A DNA stretch of 64,000 nucleotides from Roseovarius sp. EL26 (GCF_900327775.1 NZ_OUMZ01000006.1:310001-374000), one strand, 5' to 3'; shown: positions 25,940 to 34,611, numbered from the stretch's first letter. Notes: a model not told the origin generated them from the letters alone. Numbers and translations are program-made.

Positions 25940-27007
25940 ATGACAATTCAGTTTAATAACGAGACCTTCCGCGACGATTATTCGTTCAAGAATTCGGACC
26001 GGGCGATCGAGCGTTTTCCGTTTCCTTTTCATGAAGACAGCTACATGTATTCAGTGAATATGGAGCAACACCGTGGCGGCCCCGAAGGGTCGGTCTACGA
26101 GATGCGCTTTGATGTGGATGAGCATTATGTCTCGGAGATGCGAGACCGCGCATTGGTTTTGGATCAAGATCCACTTCGGTGTCAGTCGCTGCCGCATATG
26201 ACATTAGCCGGCTGGGATCTGCTTGAGTTGATCATGGTCTCAAAGTCCGAGGATTACCCGGATCTGTTTGAACTGCACCGTGATGGCAATTCATGGCGCT
26301 GGATCAATAAGCCGATGGGCATTGATGATACCTTTACCTTCATGGATGAAACCACGCTACCTTACGGCCCGATGGAGTATATCACCCGGCAGGCGCAAGG
26401 CGATTTTGCCGTTCTTGACCAGCGCGATGACATGCTGTGGATGGACGCGGGCATGATCACAACGCAGGCAGACTGGTCGCTTGATTTTGACATCGGAATG
26501 AACTTTTTCGAATGGCACGCGCCTGTGCCGAAAGCGAATGAGATGGGGATATTCAAGCGCGCGCTTAAGTTTTTGCTGAACGTTCAGCAGGGTGCACCTG
26601 CGCGGCGATTGAATTGGACCATGACGGTTAATCCGTTGCTCGATACAAGCCCAGAAAACTATCATAAGTGGGGCATCCAGAAAACTGAGCTGACGCCTGA
26701 AAACCTTGGGTCCAAACAGCACCTGCGGGTAGAGCTGCAGACATTCTTCCGCTTGCCGCGGTCTAACGCGCTGGTCTTTCCGATCCGCTGCTATCTGATT
26801 GCGTTTCAGGATATTGTCAGCACACCCAAATGGGGGCGGCGCCTGCACCGGGTGATCCGCGACCTACCGGAGGAGCTGGCGACCTACAAAGGGTTTATCG
26901 ACAATCGCCCTATGATGTTGGACTACTTGAGCCAATTTGATGATGGTCTACCGACAAGTCCGGGTGTTTGGCCAGATAAGGGCACCGAGCCCGCATTGCA
27001 GAAATAA
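25940..27007 (+). CDS. dmmC: Dimethylamine monooxygenase haem subunit (DUF3445 family)
   Basis: 355 residues matching the DUF3445/haem-dependent oxidative N-demethylase alpha-subunit family from end to end. Recognisable stretches are RFPFPFHEDSYMYSVNMEQH, ALVLDQDPLRCQSL, FEWHAPVPKANEMG, LRVELQTFFRLPRSNALVFPIRCYLIAFQDI and LPEELATYKGFIDNRPMM. Relatives use haem and a flavin/iron-sulfur partner to oxidatively N-demethylate dimethylamine to methylamine plus formaldehyde. It ends the dmmABC unit, with a strong UUCG-loop terminator seven bases after the stop. Confidence 0.87.
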   Translation: MTIQFNNETFRDDYSFKNSDRAIERFPFPFHEDSYMYSVNMEQHRGGPEGSVYEMRFDVDEHYVSEMRDRALVLDQDPLRCQSLPHMTLAGWDLLELIMVSKSEDYPDLFELHRDGNSWRWINKPMGIDDTFTFMDETTLPYGPMEYITRQAQGDFAVLDQRDDMLWMDAGMITTQADWSLDFDIGMNFFEWHAPVPKANEMGIFKRALKFLLNVQQGAPARRLNWTMTVNPLLDTSPENYHKWGIQKTELTPENLGSKQHLRVELQTFFRLPRSNALVFPIRCYLIAFQDIVSTPKWGRRLHRVIRDLPEELATYKGFIDNRPMMLDYLSQFDDGLPTSPGVWPDKGTEPALQK

Positions 27008-27013
27008 GAAGTT

Positions 27014-27037
27014 TGGCCGCCTTCGGGCGGCCATTTT
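27014..27037 (+). terminator. Terminator of dmmABC
   Basis: TGGCCGCC-TTCG-GGCGGCCA is an 8-base stem with a stable TTCG loop, followed by TTTT, seven bases after the dmmC stop. Confidence 0.85.
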
Positions 27038-27177
27038 AATTGGTGCTTTACACCGAGAGTGGGCGAAGAAATTGACGATCATAGCGCCGGATGCAACCCT
27101 CATCCATAGGGCTCTTCAAGCGATACTGCTCGTACTTCTCGTAACAAGTGATCACGGTGCGCTCCAATACATGTGGT

Positions 27178-27819
27178 TTACTTGTTCTGAGGATAGCTGA
27201 TGATCGCCAAATAGCGGATCGGTAGCTCAAGCAGCTCTTCCGGGCCATGCGGCGCATCGGAATCGAAAAACAGCGTATCACCCGCCCGCAATTCAAACAA
27301 TTCGTCGCCGTGACGATAGGTTACTGCGCCTTCCAGCATGTAAATTGTCTCGATTCCGCTGTGTTGGAAGGTTTGAAACGTGTCGGATTCACTAGTCAAC
27401 GAAATTAAGTAAGGCTCAACAATGACGCCACTGTCGTTCGAGCCAACATGCCCGAGCAATTTGTACTGATGGCCGGCCCGCGTTCCAGTACCTTCGACCT
27501 CCACGCCTTCGCCATCTTTGGTGTGCACACAGGCGCGCTGTTCCTCGTATTGGCGAAAGAAGGATGTCAGTGGAACGGAAAGTGCATTCGCCAGAGTCTG
27601 CAGTGTTGTCAGGGACGGCGAAGTGTTGCCGTTTTCGATTTTGGACACCATACCGATCGACAAACCTGTCAGTTTGGACACTTCAGAAACGGTCATGTTC
27701 ATTTGTTTTCGATAAGCGCGAATTTGCCTTCCAATCGCGATTTCCAATACATTCTCGCGATTTTCCCTAAGGGAATGTGGATCTTGTTGTAATACGGGTT
27801 GTATAACGGGTGATGGCAT
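27178..27819 (-). CDS. XRE family regulator with cupin domain
   Basis: 213 residues. An N-terminal helix-turn-helix (RQIRAYRKQMNMTVSEVSKLTGLSIGMVSKIENG, residues ~31-65, closing with TLQTLANALSVPLTSFF) is joined to a C-terminal cupin (GIETIYMLEGAVTYRHGDELFELRAGDTLFFDSDAPHGPEEL) that would bind a small ligand or metal. Regulators of this PuuR/HipB-cupin type often control amine or C1 catabolism. It is convergent with dmmABC and sits between it and the serine-cycle genes, so either could be a target. A perfect 9-base inverted repeat lies just upstream, suggesting autoregulation. Confidence 0.85.
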   Translation of the reverse strand: MPSPVIQPVLQQDPHSLRENRENVLEIAIGRQIRAYRKQMNMTVSEVSKLTGLSIGMVSKIENGNTSPSLTTLQTLANALSVPLTSFFRQYEEQRACVHTKDGEGVEVEGTGTRAGHQYKLLGHVGSNDSGVIVEPYLISLTSESDTFQTFQHSGIETIYMLEGAVTYRHGDELFELRAGDTLFFDSDAPHGPEELLELPIRYLAIISYPQNK

Positions 27820-27847
27820 GAATTGCTCTTATTTTTAGGTTTTTAAA

Positions 27848-27885
27848 AGTGTGTAACTCTCAAGAGGTATTCAATTTTACACACT
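27848..27885. promoter_or_regulatory. Inverted repeat upstream of the first XRE-cupin gene
   Basis: AGTGTGTAA (27848-27856) and TTACACACT (27877-27885) are perfect 9-base arms separated by 20 bases, 29 bases before the regulator start. Two half-sites about two helical turns apart fit a dimeric autoregulator. Confidence 0.5.
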
Positions 27886-27930
27886 AATTTTCCTGATAGT
27901 AAATATATGAGGGGTGGTTTGCGCAAAAAA

Positions 27931-27953
27931 ACACCGCCCAAAATGGGCGGTGT
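27931..27953 (-). terminator. Terminator of the malyl-CoA lyase gene
   Basis: ACACCGCCC / GGGCGGTGT form a 9-base stem with a 5-base loop, and on the transcribed strand a T run follows. It is 25 bases after the gene stop. Confidence 0.85.
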
Positions 27954-27978
27954 TGCGATTTTATCAGGTGCGGGGGGC

Positions 27979-28956
27979 TTATGCGCCGCTGATCTGCTTG
28001 GCTTTTTCAACCAAAACCTCGGCTTGACGGATTGAAGCATAGTCAATCAGGCGACCATCAAGCGACACCGCGCCTTTACCAGCAGCCTCTGCTTCGGCCA
28101 TCGCTTCCAGAATGCGTTGGGCTTTGGTGATTTCCGCCTCTGATGGGCTCATCACTTCGTTGGCCAATGCGATCTGGCTTGGGTGAATGGCCCACTTGCC
28201 TTCGCAGCCCAAAACAGCGGCTCGCTTGGCGGCGGCGCGGTAGCCATCAGCATCTTGGAAATCACCGAATGGGCCATCGATTGGGCGCAGGCCATTGGCG
28301 CGTGCGGCAACCACCATACGAGCCAGAGCATAGTGCCACATGTCACCCCAATGGACCTCGCGGCTGCCGTCTTCGGCAGGGTCTGTCAGGACCGAATAAT
28401 CGGGGTTCACACCGCCGATAATTGTGGTCCGTGCGCGGGTGCTTGCGGCGTAGTCAGCAACACCAAAATGAAGGCTTTCATTCCGCTTGGAAGCGCCGGC
28501 AATTTCGGTGACATTTTGCATGCCCAAAGCGGTCTCGATGATGTGCTCAAAACCGATCCGTTTGGTGTAACCTTTGGCATCTTCGATCTGTGTTACCATC
28601 ATGTCGACGGCATAAACATCGGCGGCTGTGCCGACCTTTGGGATCATGATCAGGTCAAGACGTTCACCGGCTTGCTCAACAACATCGACCACATCACGGT
28701 ACATGTAATGCGTATCAAGGCCATTGATTCGCACCGACATGGATTTGTTACCCCAGTCGATATCGTTCAAGGCCTGAATGATGTTCTTGCGGGCCTGCTC
28801 TTTTTCATCGGGGGCAACGGCATCTTCTAGATCAAGAAAGATCACGTCAACATCAGATTTTGCTGCTTTTTCAAACATTTGCGGCTGACTTCCGGGAATC
28901 GCAAGTTCGCTGCGATTCAGGCGACCAGGGGCCTGTTCGATGGTGTGGAAACTCAT
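27979..28956 (-). CDS. mcl: Malyl-CoA lyase (serine-cycle type)
   Basis: A 325-residue CitE-like TIM-barrel enzyme. RSELAIPGSQPQMFEKAAKS, VIFLDLEDAVAPDEKEQARKNIIQALNDIDWG, NGLDTHYMYRDVVD, the metal-binding Glu in GFEHIIETALGM, FGVADYAASTRARTT and EGKWAIHPSQIALANEV follow the Methylobacterium MclA pattern closely. The Rhodobacter Mcl1 of the ethylmalonyl-CoA pathway differs at many of these places. The enzyme cleaves malyl-CoA to acetyl-CoA and glyoxylate. mtkAB and a class V aminotransferase lie close by on the other strand, which supports a serine-cycle role. It is a single-gene unit with its own terminator. Confidence 0.9.
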   Translation of the reverse strand: MSFHTIEQAPGRLNRSELAIPGSQPQMFEKAAKSDVDVIFLDLEDAVAPDEKEQARKNIIQALNDIDWGNKSMSVRINGLDTHYMYRDVVDVVEQAGERLDLIMIPKVGTAADVYAVDMMVTQIEDAKGYTKRIGFEHIIETALGMQNVTEIAGASKRNESLHFGVADYAASTRARTTIIGGVNPDYSVLTDPAEDGSREVHWGDMWHYALARMVVAARANGLRPIDGPFGDFQDADGYRAAAKRAAVLGCEGKWAIHPSQIALANEVMSPSEAEITKAQRILEAMAEAEAAGKGAVSLDGRLIDYASIRQAEVLVEKAKQISGA

Positions 28957-29069
28957 TTTGGCGGTGCTCCTTTGGGGCGATTCAGTTCACATGAGGACGA
29001 GAAAAATGGCGGAACTGACGCAAAGTCAAGACATTTTATTGCGCGACATTCTGCCTCATGGAAAGAAAA

Positions 29070-29711
29070 TTACCCTCTCGGATCTCCGCTGCCAGCCCGC
29101 TGCGAGTAGAAGTAGGCAATCGCCTGAGCGCGATTTCTGACCGAGAGTTTTTCATACAGATTGGAGAGGTGAAATTTGACAGTGTTCGTCGAAATCCCGA
29201 GCTCCTTTGAGAGCTCCCGATTGGTCAGCCCTTTCGACAGTTCCTCCAGCATCTGACGCTCCTTTCGCGACAGGCTGTGCAGGGGGTCATTTTTCAACTC
29301 TCGTACATCGACAAACGGGAATACCATTTTGCCTGCCGCGACTTCGGCGCAGGTGTCCAAAAGCGTTTTTGTTGGGCTGGAACGAGAAACAAAACCAGCC
29401 GCCCCGACTGACATGGCCTGACGCGGTAGATCACCAGTACCGTCGCCGTAGACCACCAGCCGTGGTGGCTTGGGTTGTTCACGCAGAACTTCGATCAGGC
29501 GTGCGCCGCCTAAGGCTGGCAATTGCCAATCGATCACACCGACCTGAATTGGAATCCGCATCGCAGTGCCGAGAAATCCTTCGGCGGTGGCAGATGTCGC
29601 GACCAGAGAGAATCGCGGATCATCTTCGAAAATTTCAGACATCGCGGACAAAACTAGCGTGTTGCCGTCGGCCAGCATTACGTCGATCGGAGGGATTGTT
29701 TCGTTAAGCAT
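29070..29711 (-). CDS. LuxR/NarL-type response regulator
   Basis: 213 residues. The first ~130 residues are a receiver domain with Asp15 in MLADGNT and a plausible phosphoacceptor Asp61 in VGVIDWQLP. The last ~65 residues are a NarL helix-turn-helix: LSRKERQMLEELSKGLTNRELSKELGISTNTVKFHLSNLYEKLSVRNRAQA. No sensor kinase is nearby. It stands divergent from the aminotransferase-mtkAB unit with a 206-base control region in between, and beside mcl on the same strand, so it probably controls the serine-cycle module. The receiver is weakly conserved, so signalling without phosphorylation is possible. Confidence 0.82.
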   Translation of the reverse strand: MLNETIPPIDVMLADGNTLVLSAMSEIFEDDPRFSLVATSATAEGFLGTAMRIPIQVGVIDWQLPALGGARLIEVLREQPKPPRLVVYGDGTGDLPRQAMSVGAAGFVSRSSPTKTLLDTCAEVAAGKMVFPFVDVRELKNDPLHSLSRKERQMLEELSKGLTNRELSKELGISTNTVKFHLSNLYEKLSVRNRAQAIAYFYSQRAGSGDPRG

Positions 29712-29740
29712 ATGTTTTTAAACCTGTAATTGGAATAAAC

Positions 29741-29759
29741 CACCCAAAAGAGTTGGGTG
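29741..29759. promoter_or_regulatory. Inverted repeat and ACCCAAAAG repeats before the serine-cycle operon
   Basis: CACCCAA-AAGAG-TTGGGTG is a perfect 7-base inverted repeat 30 bases before the LuxR-type start. The string ACCCAAAAG occurs at 29742-29750 and again at 29821-29829, 79 bases apart, in the region shared by the regulator and the aminotransferase gene. A receptor could be the adjacent regulator. Confidence 0.4.
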
Positions 29760-29917
29760 TAGAACGGAATACCATGGGATACTTACCCGAATGGCTAGGT
29801 TCTTTACTACCTAAATAGATACCCAAAAGCAGGATTAACGAATGTTGTGAATTTTCTCAAGGCTGCGTTTTCTGGGCAGAGCAATAATAACACAAAACCG
29901 ATCAGGACACCTGAGCC

Positions 29918-31159
29918 ATGAACGCACACATCTTTCCACGGTTAGAAATTCCCGAAACTTTGGCAGCCGGACCTGGGCCCGGCAACACCGACCCCCGTGT
30001 TCTGGCGGCTTTCGCCTCTGCCGGTGTGGCGGACCACATGCAGGGCGACGTTCTGCGCGGCATGGTCGAAAGCAAACTGATGCTACGGTCGATTTGGGGC
30101 ACCCAAAACACATACACCTTCGGCGTTGCCGGCACAGGTTGGAGCGCATTGGATTCAATGTTCAGCGCAGTCATGCCCGGCGACAAAGTTGTCGCGTTCT
30201 CGAACGGGACTTTCTCAGGCATCGACGCGCTGACATTGCGCATCAAAGCCTCGACTCGCGAAGAGTTGGCAGCCGATTCGTTGAATCCTCAGGCCGCCAG
30301 CGTGACCGTTATCGAAGTGCCGCATGGCAGCTCTGTCACCGCTGAAATCGTCGAGGCGGCCCTGTCCGAACATAAACCAAAATGGGCCTTCATGGCGCAT
30401 TGGGAAACGGGTTCAGGCCGGATTAATGATCTGCGTGGGTTCTCGGATGCCTGCGAACGCCATGACGTAATGGGCCTGATTGATGCGGTGTCATCTTTGG
30501 GTGTCGAAGATTTTTCAATCGACGATTTCCCCGGTGTTGCTGGCTGGGCGTCCTGCCCCCAAAAAGGCATCTGCTGCCTGCCGCTGACTTATGCGCCAAT
30601 CAGTCTGACTGACCGCTATATCGAAACTCTGCGCGCAAATGGCGCCTACACCTATGTGCACAATCCGATCTTTGAAGCGCGCCACTGGGGCATTGTCGAT
30701 GGTCAGGATGTCGAAAAGGGTGGCTATCACCGAACCCATTCGGGTTATGCGGTTGCTGCGTTCCATGAATCTCTGCGTCTGACATTGGAAGAAGGGCTGA
30801 GTCAGCGCGCTGCGTCCTACACCAAGCACGAAAAGGCCCTGCGCGAAGCGGTCATCGCCATGGGGTGCAATGTCACCTCGAATATGACCAGCCTTGTGGT
30901 CTTCAATCTGCCCGAGGCCTTTGCCGGTCGCGAAATGGAACTGGTTCAAGCCTGCCGCGCTGAAGGTTTCGGCATCTGGCCAACCTTGTCCGCGCCAGTA
31001 CAAGTACGCATCGGGATCCTTAATCAGCTGACGCCGGTTGCGATCACTGAAATTGTAAACCGTTTCGCAGATGCCCTACGCCGGATGGGTGCAAATGTTG
31101 ACCAGTCTGAAATCGATACATTGCTCAAGGGTCATTATGCCCAAGTGCAGGCCGCATAA
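29918..31159 (+). CDS. Class V aminotransferase, probable serine-glyoxylate aminotransferase
   Basis: 413 residues with the class V PLP fold: AAGPGPGNTDPRVL at the start, the cofactor-ring stack in VAGTGWSALDSM, Asp189 in GLIDAVSSLG and the Schiff-base Lys216 in SCPQKGICCLP. The Methylobacterium SgaA I can recall is only distantly similar. In operon order with mtkA and mtkB (14 bases to mtkA) the natural role is moving an amino group from serine to glyoxylate, which gives hydroxypyruvate and glycine. Alanine-glyoxylate or pyridoxamine-pyruvate type activity is the main alternative. The ribosome-binding site is weak (AGGACA). Confidence 0.75.
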   Translation: MNAHIFPRLEIPETLAAGPGPGNTDPRVLAAFASAGVADHMQGDVLRGMVESKLMLRSIWGTQNTYTFGVAGTGWSALDSMFSAVMPGDKVVAFSNGTFSGIDALTLRIKASTREELAADSLNPQAASVTVIEVPHGSSVTAEIVEAALSEHKPKWAFMAHWETGSGRINDLRGFSDACERHDVMGLIDAVSSLGVEDFSIDDFPGVAGWASCPQKGICCLPLTYAPISLTDRYIETLRANGAYTYVHNPIFEARHWGIVDGQDVEKGGYHRTHSGYAVAAFHESLRLTLEEGLSQRAASYTKHEKALREAVIAMGCNVTSNMTSLVVFNLPEAFAGREMELVQACRAEGFGIWPTLSAPVQVRIGILNQLTPVAITEIVNRFADALRRMGANVDQSEIDTLLKGHYAQVQAA

Positions 31160-31172
31160 ACAGGAGGCTTAG

Positions 31173-32372
31173 ATGGATATTCACGAATACCAAGCCAAAG
31201 AAATTCTTTCGAATTTTGGCGTTGCCGTGCCTCCGGGTGCATTGGCATATAGCCCGGAACAAGCTGCTTATCGTGCCCGCGAACTGGGGGGTGAAAAATG
31301 GATCGTCAAAGCGCAGGTCCATGCGGGTGGTCGCGGTAAGGCGGGCGGCGTCAAACTCTGCGATTCCGAAACGGAAATCCAAGAGGCTTGTGAGGAGATG
31401 TTTGGTCGTCGTTTGGTGACCCACCAAACGGGCCCTGAAGGCAAAGGCATTTACCGCGTTTATGTTGAGAGCGCGGTGCAGATTGATCGTGAGATCTACC
31501 TTGGTTTCGTGCTGGATCGTAGCAGCCAGCGTATCATGATCGTTGCTAGCTCTGAAGGCGGCATGGAGATTGAGGAAATCTCGGAAGAGCGGCCAGATTC
31601 TATCGTACGTTCCACTGTGGAACCCGCTGTTGGTTTGCAAGAATTTCAGGCGCGAGAGATCGCTTTTGCACTGGGATTGGAGTCTGCTTTGACACAACAG
31701 ATGGTACGGACATTGCGGGGCTGCTACCGTGCCTTCACCGAGTTGGATGCCACCATGGTTGAAATTAACCCGATGGTGGTGACTGGTGACAATCGCATTC
31801 TGGCGCTTGATGCCAAGATGTCGTTCGACGACAATGCGCTGTTCCGTCACTCTGCAATTGCTGAATTGCGTGACAAAAGCCAAGAAGACCCACGCGAAAG
31901 CCGCGCGGCGGATCGTGGTCTGTCTTATGTCGGACTTGAGGGCAATATCGGCTGTATAGTGAATGGTGCGGGCCTTGCGATGGCCACGATGGACACCATC
32001 AAACTGGCCGGCGGTGAACCTGCGAACTTCCTTGATATTGGTGGCGGTGCCACGCCTGAACGTGTGGCAAAAGCCTTTCGTCTTGTGATGTCGGACACCA
32101 GTGTTCAGGCCGTTCTGGTGAACATCTTTGCAGGCATCAACCGCTGTGATTGGGTTGCCGAAGGGGTCGTTCAGGCGCTGAAAGAGGTCCAGGTTGACGT
32201 GCCTGTGATTGTACGCCTTGCTGGGACCAATGTTGAAGAAGGTCAAAAGATCCTTGCAAAATCCGGCTTGCCGATCATTCGGGCCACAACCTTGATGGAA
32301 GCTGCCGAACGCGCCGTGGGCGCATGGCAAAATGATCTGACACAAGCGACAACTGTGAGGGCGTCGACATGA
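31173..32372 (+). CDS. mtkA: Malate-CoA ligase subunit beta
   Basis: 399 residues with the ATP-grasp layout of the succinyl-CoA synthetase beta subunit: [20 protein letters not shown], the nucleotide-binding [24 protein letters not shown] with metal ligands, and the Gly-rich CoA-ligase part [19 protein letters not shown]. It lies with mtkB (4-base overlap) behind an aminotransferase gene and opposite a malyl-CoA lyase gene, which points to malate as substrate rather than succinate. A sucCD pair of the TCA cycle would normally sit beside sucAB or mdh. AGGAGG precedes the start. Confidence 0.87.
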   Translation: MDIHEYQAKEILSNFGVAVPPGALAYSPEQAAYRARELGGEKWIVKAQVHAGGRGKAGGVKLCDSETEIQEACEEMFGRRLVTHQTGPEGKGIYRVYVESAVQIDREIYLGFVLDRSSQRIMIVASSEGGMEIEEISEERPDSIVRSTVEPAVGLQEFQAREIAFALGLESALTQQMVRTLRGCYRAFTELDATMVEINPMVVTGDNRILALDAKMSFDDNALFRHSAIAELRDKSQEDPRESRAADRGLSYVGLEGNIGCIVNGAGLAMATMDTIKLAGGEPANFLDIGGGATPERVAKAFRLVMSDTSVQAVLVNIFAGINRCDWVAEGVVQALKEVQVDVPVIVRLAGTNVEEGQKILAKSGLPIIRATTLMEAAERAVGAWQNDLTQATTVRAST

Positions 32373-33259
32373 GCATTTTACTGGATAAAGACACACCTGT
32401 CATCGTTCAGGGGATCACCGGAAAGATGGCCCGGTTCCACACCAAAGACATGATCGAGTATGGCACCAATGTTGTCGGTGGCGTTGTTCCCGGCAAAGGC
32501 GGTGAAGTGGTCGAAGGCGTGCCGGTATTTGACACGGTCAAAGAAGCGGTCGAAGCGACCAATGCCGAAGCGTCGCTGGTGTTTGTTCCCCCCCCGTTTG
32601 CCGCAGATTCGATCATGGAAGCTGCCGATGCCGGTATCCGGTATTGCGTGTGTATCACCGATGGTATCCCGGCGCAGGACATGATTCGCGTGAAACGCTA
32701 TATGATGCGTTACACAAAAGACCGCCGCATGGTGCTGACCGGACCAAACTGCGCGGGCACGATCAGCCCAGGCAAGGCGCTTTTGGGTATCATGCCGGGC
32801 CATATCTACCTGCCGGGCAACGTCGGGATCGTCGGCCGCTCTGGCACATTGGGGTATGAGGCTGCGGCGCAACTCAAAGAGCGCGGCATCGGTATTTCCA
32901 CTAGTGTTGGCATTGGCGGTGATCCGATCAATGGCTCATCCTTCAAGGACATTCTTGCGCGTTTTGAAGCAGATGACGACACAGATGTCATCTGCTTGAT
33001 TGGTGAAATTGGTGGCCCACAAGAGGCGGAGGCAGCGGATTACATTCGGAACCACATCACCAAACCGGTGGTGGCGTATGTCGCGGGCCTGACCGCACCA
33101 AAAGGCCGGACCATGGGTCATGCGGGCGCGATCATCTCAGCCTTTGGCGAAAGCGCCAGTGAAAAGGTTGAAATCCTGTCCGCTGCGGGCGTAACCGTAG
33201 CCGAAAACCCTGCCGTGATTGGTGAAACCATTGCACGTGTCTTGGGCAAAGCAGCCTAA
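32369..33259 (+). CDS. mtkB: Malate-CoA ligase subunit alpha
   Basis: 296 residues of the succinyl-CoA synthetase alpha family: the CoA-binding [33 protein letters not shown], the domain turn [22 protein letters not shown] and the phospho-His loop [11 protein letters not shown] with His251. It makes malyl-CoA from malate, ATP and CoA together with MtkA, feeding the malyl-CoA lyase encoded by mcl. Last gene of the operon; a terminator follows 26 bases after the stop. Confidence 0.88.
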   Translation: MSILLDKDTPVIVQGITGKMARFHTKDMIEYGTNVVGGVVPGKGGEVVEGVPVFDTVKEAVEATNAEASLVFVPPPFAADSIMEAADAGIRYCVCITDGIPAQDMIRVKRYMMRYTKDRRMVLTGPNCAGTISPGKALLGIMPGHIYLPGNVGIVGRSGTLGYEAAAQLKERGIGISTSVGIGGDPINGSSFKDILARFEADDDTDVICLIGEIGGPQEAEAADYIRNHITKPVVAYVAGLTAPKGRTMGHAGAIISAFGESASEKVEILSAAGVTVAENPAVIGETIARVLGKAA

Positions 33260-33285
33260 TATTAACTGGCAGTTGAATGATAAGA

Positions 33286-33310
33286 AACAAGGGCTTAGGC
33301 CCTTGTTTTT
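33286..33310 (+). terminator. Terminator of the aminotransferase-mtkAB operon
   Basis: AACAAGGGC / GCCCTTGTT form a 9-base stem with a 4-base loop and end in a T run (TTTTT). Confidence 0.85.
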
Positions 33311-33416
33311 GTTTAAGAAATCAAACGTGCCCCCGCAGTGAAATCAACTGAATAACCGGTGCGTACCAATTGATAATTGGCGGATTTGAGCCCAAAGCAG
33401 AATTGATAAATTGGGC

Positions 33417-33761
33417 TCAATAGTGCTCGTCTATATTCGACCTGCTTGGGTATGCATCTCGTTCGAAGTAAAATCTAGATGCAAATACTTCTTTGTGCTT
33501 ATCAGGCTTGATACCCAGATTGCTCAAATAGTTTCTCACCATCATAATGTCTTGAACGGAAGGAAATTCCCGCACTTCCAGTTGTTCAGCTATTAGCGAT
33601 GTAACGTCATCACTTCCAAGCTTTGCTGCATCACTGTCGACTATTATACATTAAGCCTCCAGATTTAGATGCTGCGGGTCAGACAAGTATACCTTGTGTT
33701 TCCAAGAACATCTGTCGAGCATGGTAAGTACCTCATCAAACGTTGTTTCTTGGTGTTTCAT
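33417..33761 (-). pseudogene. Broken small gene, DUF7716-like, split by one stop codon
   Basis: A 115-codon frame begins at ATG 33761 and ends at TGA 33417-33419, interrupted by a single in-frame TAA at 33651-33653 (after 36 codons). The first part reads MKHQETTFDEVLTMLDRCSW then KHKVYLSDPQHLNLEA; the second has SDDVTSLIAEQLEVREFPS, QDIMMVRNYLSNLGIKPDK and FYFERDAYPS. This profile (a start followed by a YLSDP motif and a closing Tyr/Arg-Asp-Ala motif) looks like the DUF7716 family of small proteins found near toxin or immunity loci. The family call is tentative. A sequencing error at the TAA is an alternative. No other gene is visible in 33311-33416 or 33762-33886. Confidence 0.5.
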
Positions 33762-33886
33762 TTGACGCCTGCCATTTAGGCAACGGGTTTTTCAAAGCTA
33801 GGCTGGGACTGTACAAGTTGCAACGGCGGCTTTGTCGCGCATAAGCAAAATTGTAGTAAGCACAAACTTCATCTTAGTTTGGTGAT

Positions 33887-34501
33887 CTACAGCTCCAATG
33901 ATACCCAGAGCACTTTGGCGTCTTCTTCACTGGTTGAGACACAGCCATGGCCCATGCTGCTGTCGTAATACACCGAATCTCCGGCTTGCATCGGCAAGGG
34001 GCGATAGTGCTCTGTGTAAAGGGTGAGCTCACCACTGATGACATACATAAATTCTTCGCCACTGTGTCGAACCCAGCTGTCGAACTCGGTCACGTCACGG
34101 GCTTTGATCGCACTGATATAGGGCAGCATGCGCTTACTGGTCAGGTCGGTACACAGCAGCTCATGATCATAGGTGCGGGTGACCTGATGTTCACCCTTGT
34201 CTTTTTTGGTGTAATCGCGCCGACCCGAGATGCCGGTTTGAGAAGACTGCACAAACAGCTGTGGTGTTCGCAACTCCAGCGTCTGCATCAAGCGGCGGAT
34301 GATCTCAAAACTGGGTTTGGTTTGGTTGTTTTCGATCTTTGACAGGGTCGAACGCCCGATGGCGGCGGCCTTGGCGGTTTCTTCGAGTGTTAGGCCCATT
34401 TCTTTGCGGGCATCACGAATCATTTTCCCAAGGATTTCTCCGTCCGGAGCCTCCATTGCCTCAGCGGCTATGACGACTTCTTCGGTCTGAATGGGCTCCA
34501 T
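33887..34501 (-). CDS. XRE family regulator with cupin domain (second)
   Basis: 204 residues: a helix-turn-helix (KMIRDARKEMGLTLEETAKAAAIGRSTLSKIENNQTKPSFEIIRRLMQTLEL, residues ~26-77) and a cupin with the usual metal-ligand area (VRHSGEEFMYVISGELTLYTEHYRPLPMQAGDSVYYDSSMGHG). It is a paralogue in design of the regulator at 27178-27819. Near-palindrome GTTTCCTATAGGGAAC lies 95 bases upstream. It is divergent from the lipA leader unit, so it may control lipA/gcv or the serine-cycle genes. The gene spacing gives no further clue. Confidence 0.83.
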   Translation of the reverse strand: MEPIQTEEVVIAAEAMEAPDGEILGKMIRDARKEMGLTLEETAKAAAIGRSTLSKIENNQTKPSFEIIRRLMQTLELRTPQLFVQSSQTGISGRRDYTKKDKGEHQVTRTYDHELLCTDLTSKRMLPYISAIKARDVTEFDSWVRHSGEEFMYVISGELTLYTEHYRPLPMQAGDSVYYDSSMGHGCVSTSEEDAKVLWVSLEL

Positions 34502-34595
34502 TTTGGGGATTCTCCTTTGGTTTATTCATTTTAGCATCAGGGGACTCAGCAGTCAAAATCCCTTTAATTTAAATTATGTTGATTAATGGAGAAAA

Positions 34596-34611
34596 GTTTC
34601 CTATAGGGAAC
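34596..34611. promoter_or_regulatory. Near-palindrome upstream of the second XRE-cupin gene
   Basis: GTTTCCTATAGGGAAC matches its own reverse complement at 14 of 16 positions. It lies between the regulator and the divergent lipA leader, where autoregulation would be expected. Similar sequences occur near dmmD (about 23023-23040) and within the first XRE gene (27773-27785, TTCCCTAAGGGAA). Confidence 0.5.

Noticed and set aside
28183..28830. A 215-codon frame opposite the malyl-CoA lyase gene
   Set aside because: It is the antisense shadow of a well-supported gene, and its composition and lack of family motifs give no support.
31125..32396. A 423-codon frame on the minus strand across mtkA
   Set aside because: It is long but antisense to a gene with clear ATP-grasp motifs; its translation is His- and Arg-rich and shows no domain.
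31173..33259. Calling mtkAB succinyl-CoA synthetase (sucCD)
   Set aside because: The families are the same, but operon order with an aminotransferase gene and proximity to malyl-CoA lyase favour malate-CoA ligase.
33762..33886. An insertion-sequence remnant beside the second XRE gene
   Set aside because: No transposase fragment or terminal inverted repeats could be recognised; the adjacent broken frame matches a small non-transposase family better.
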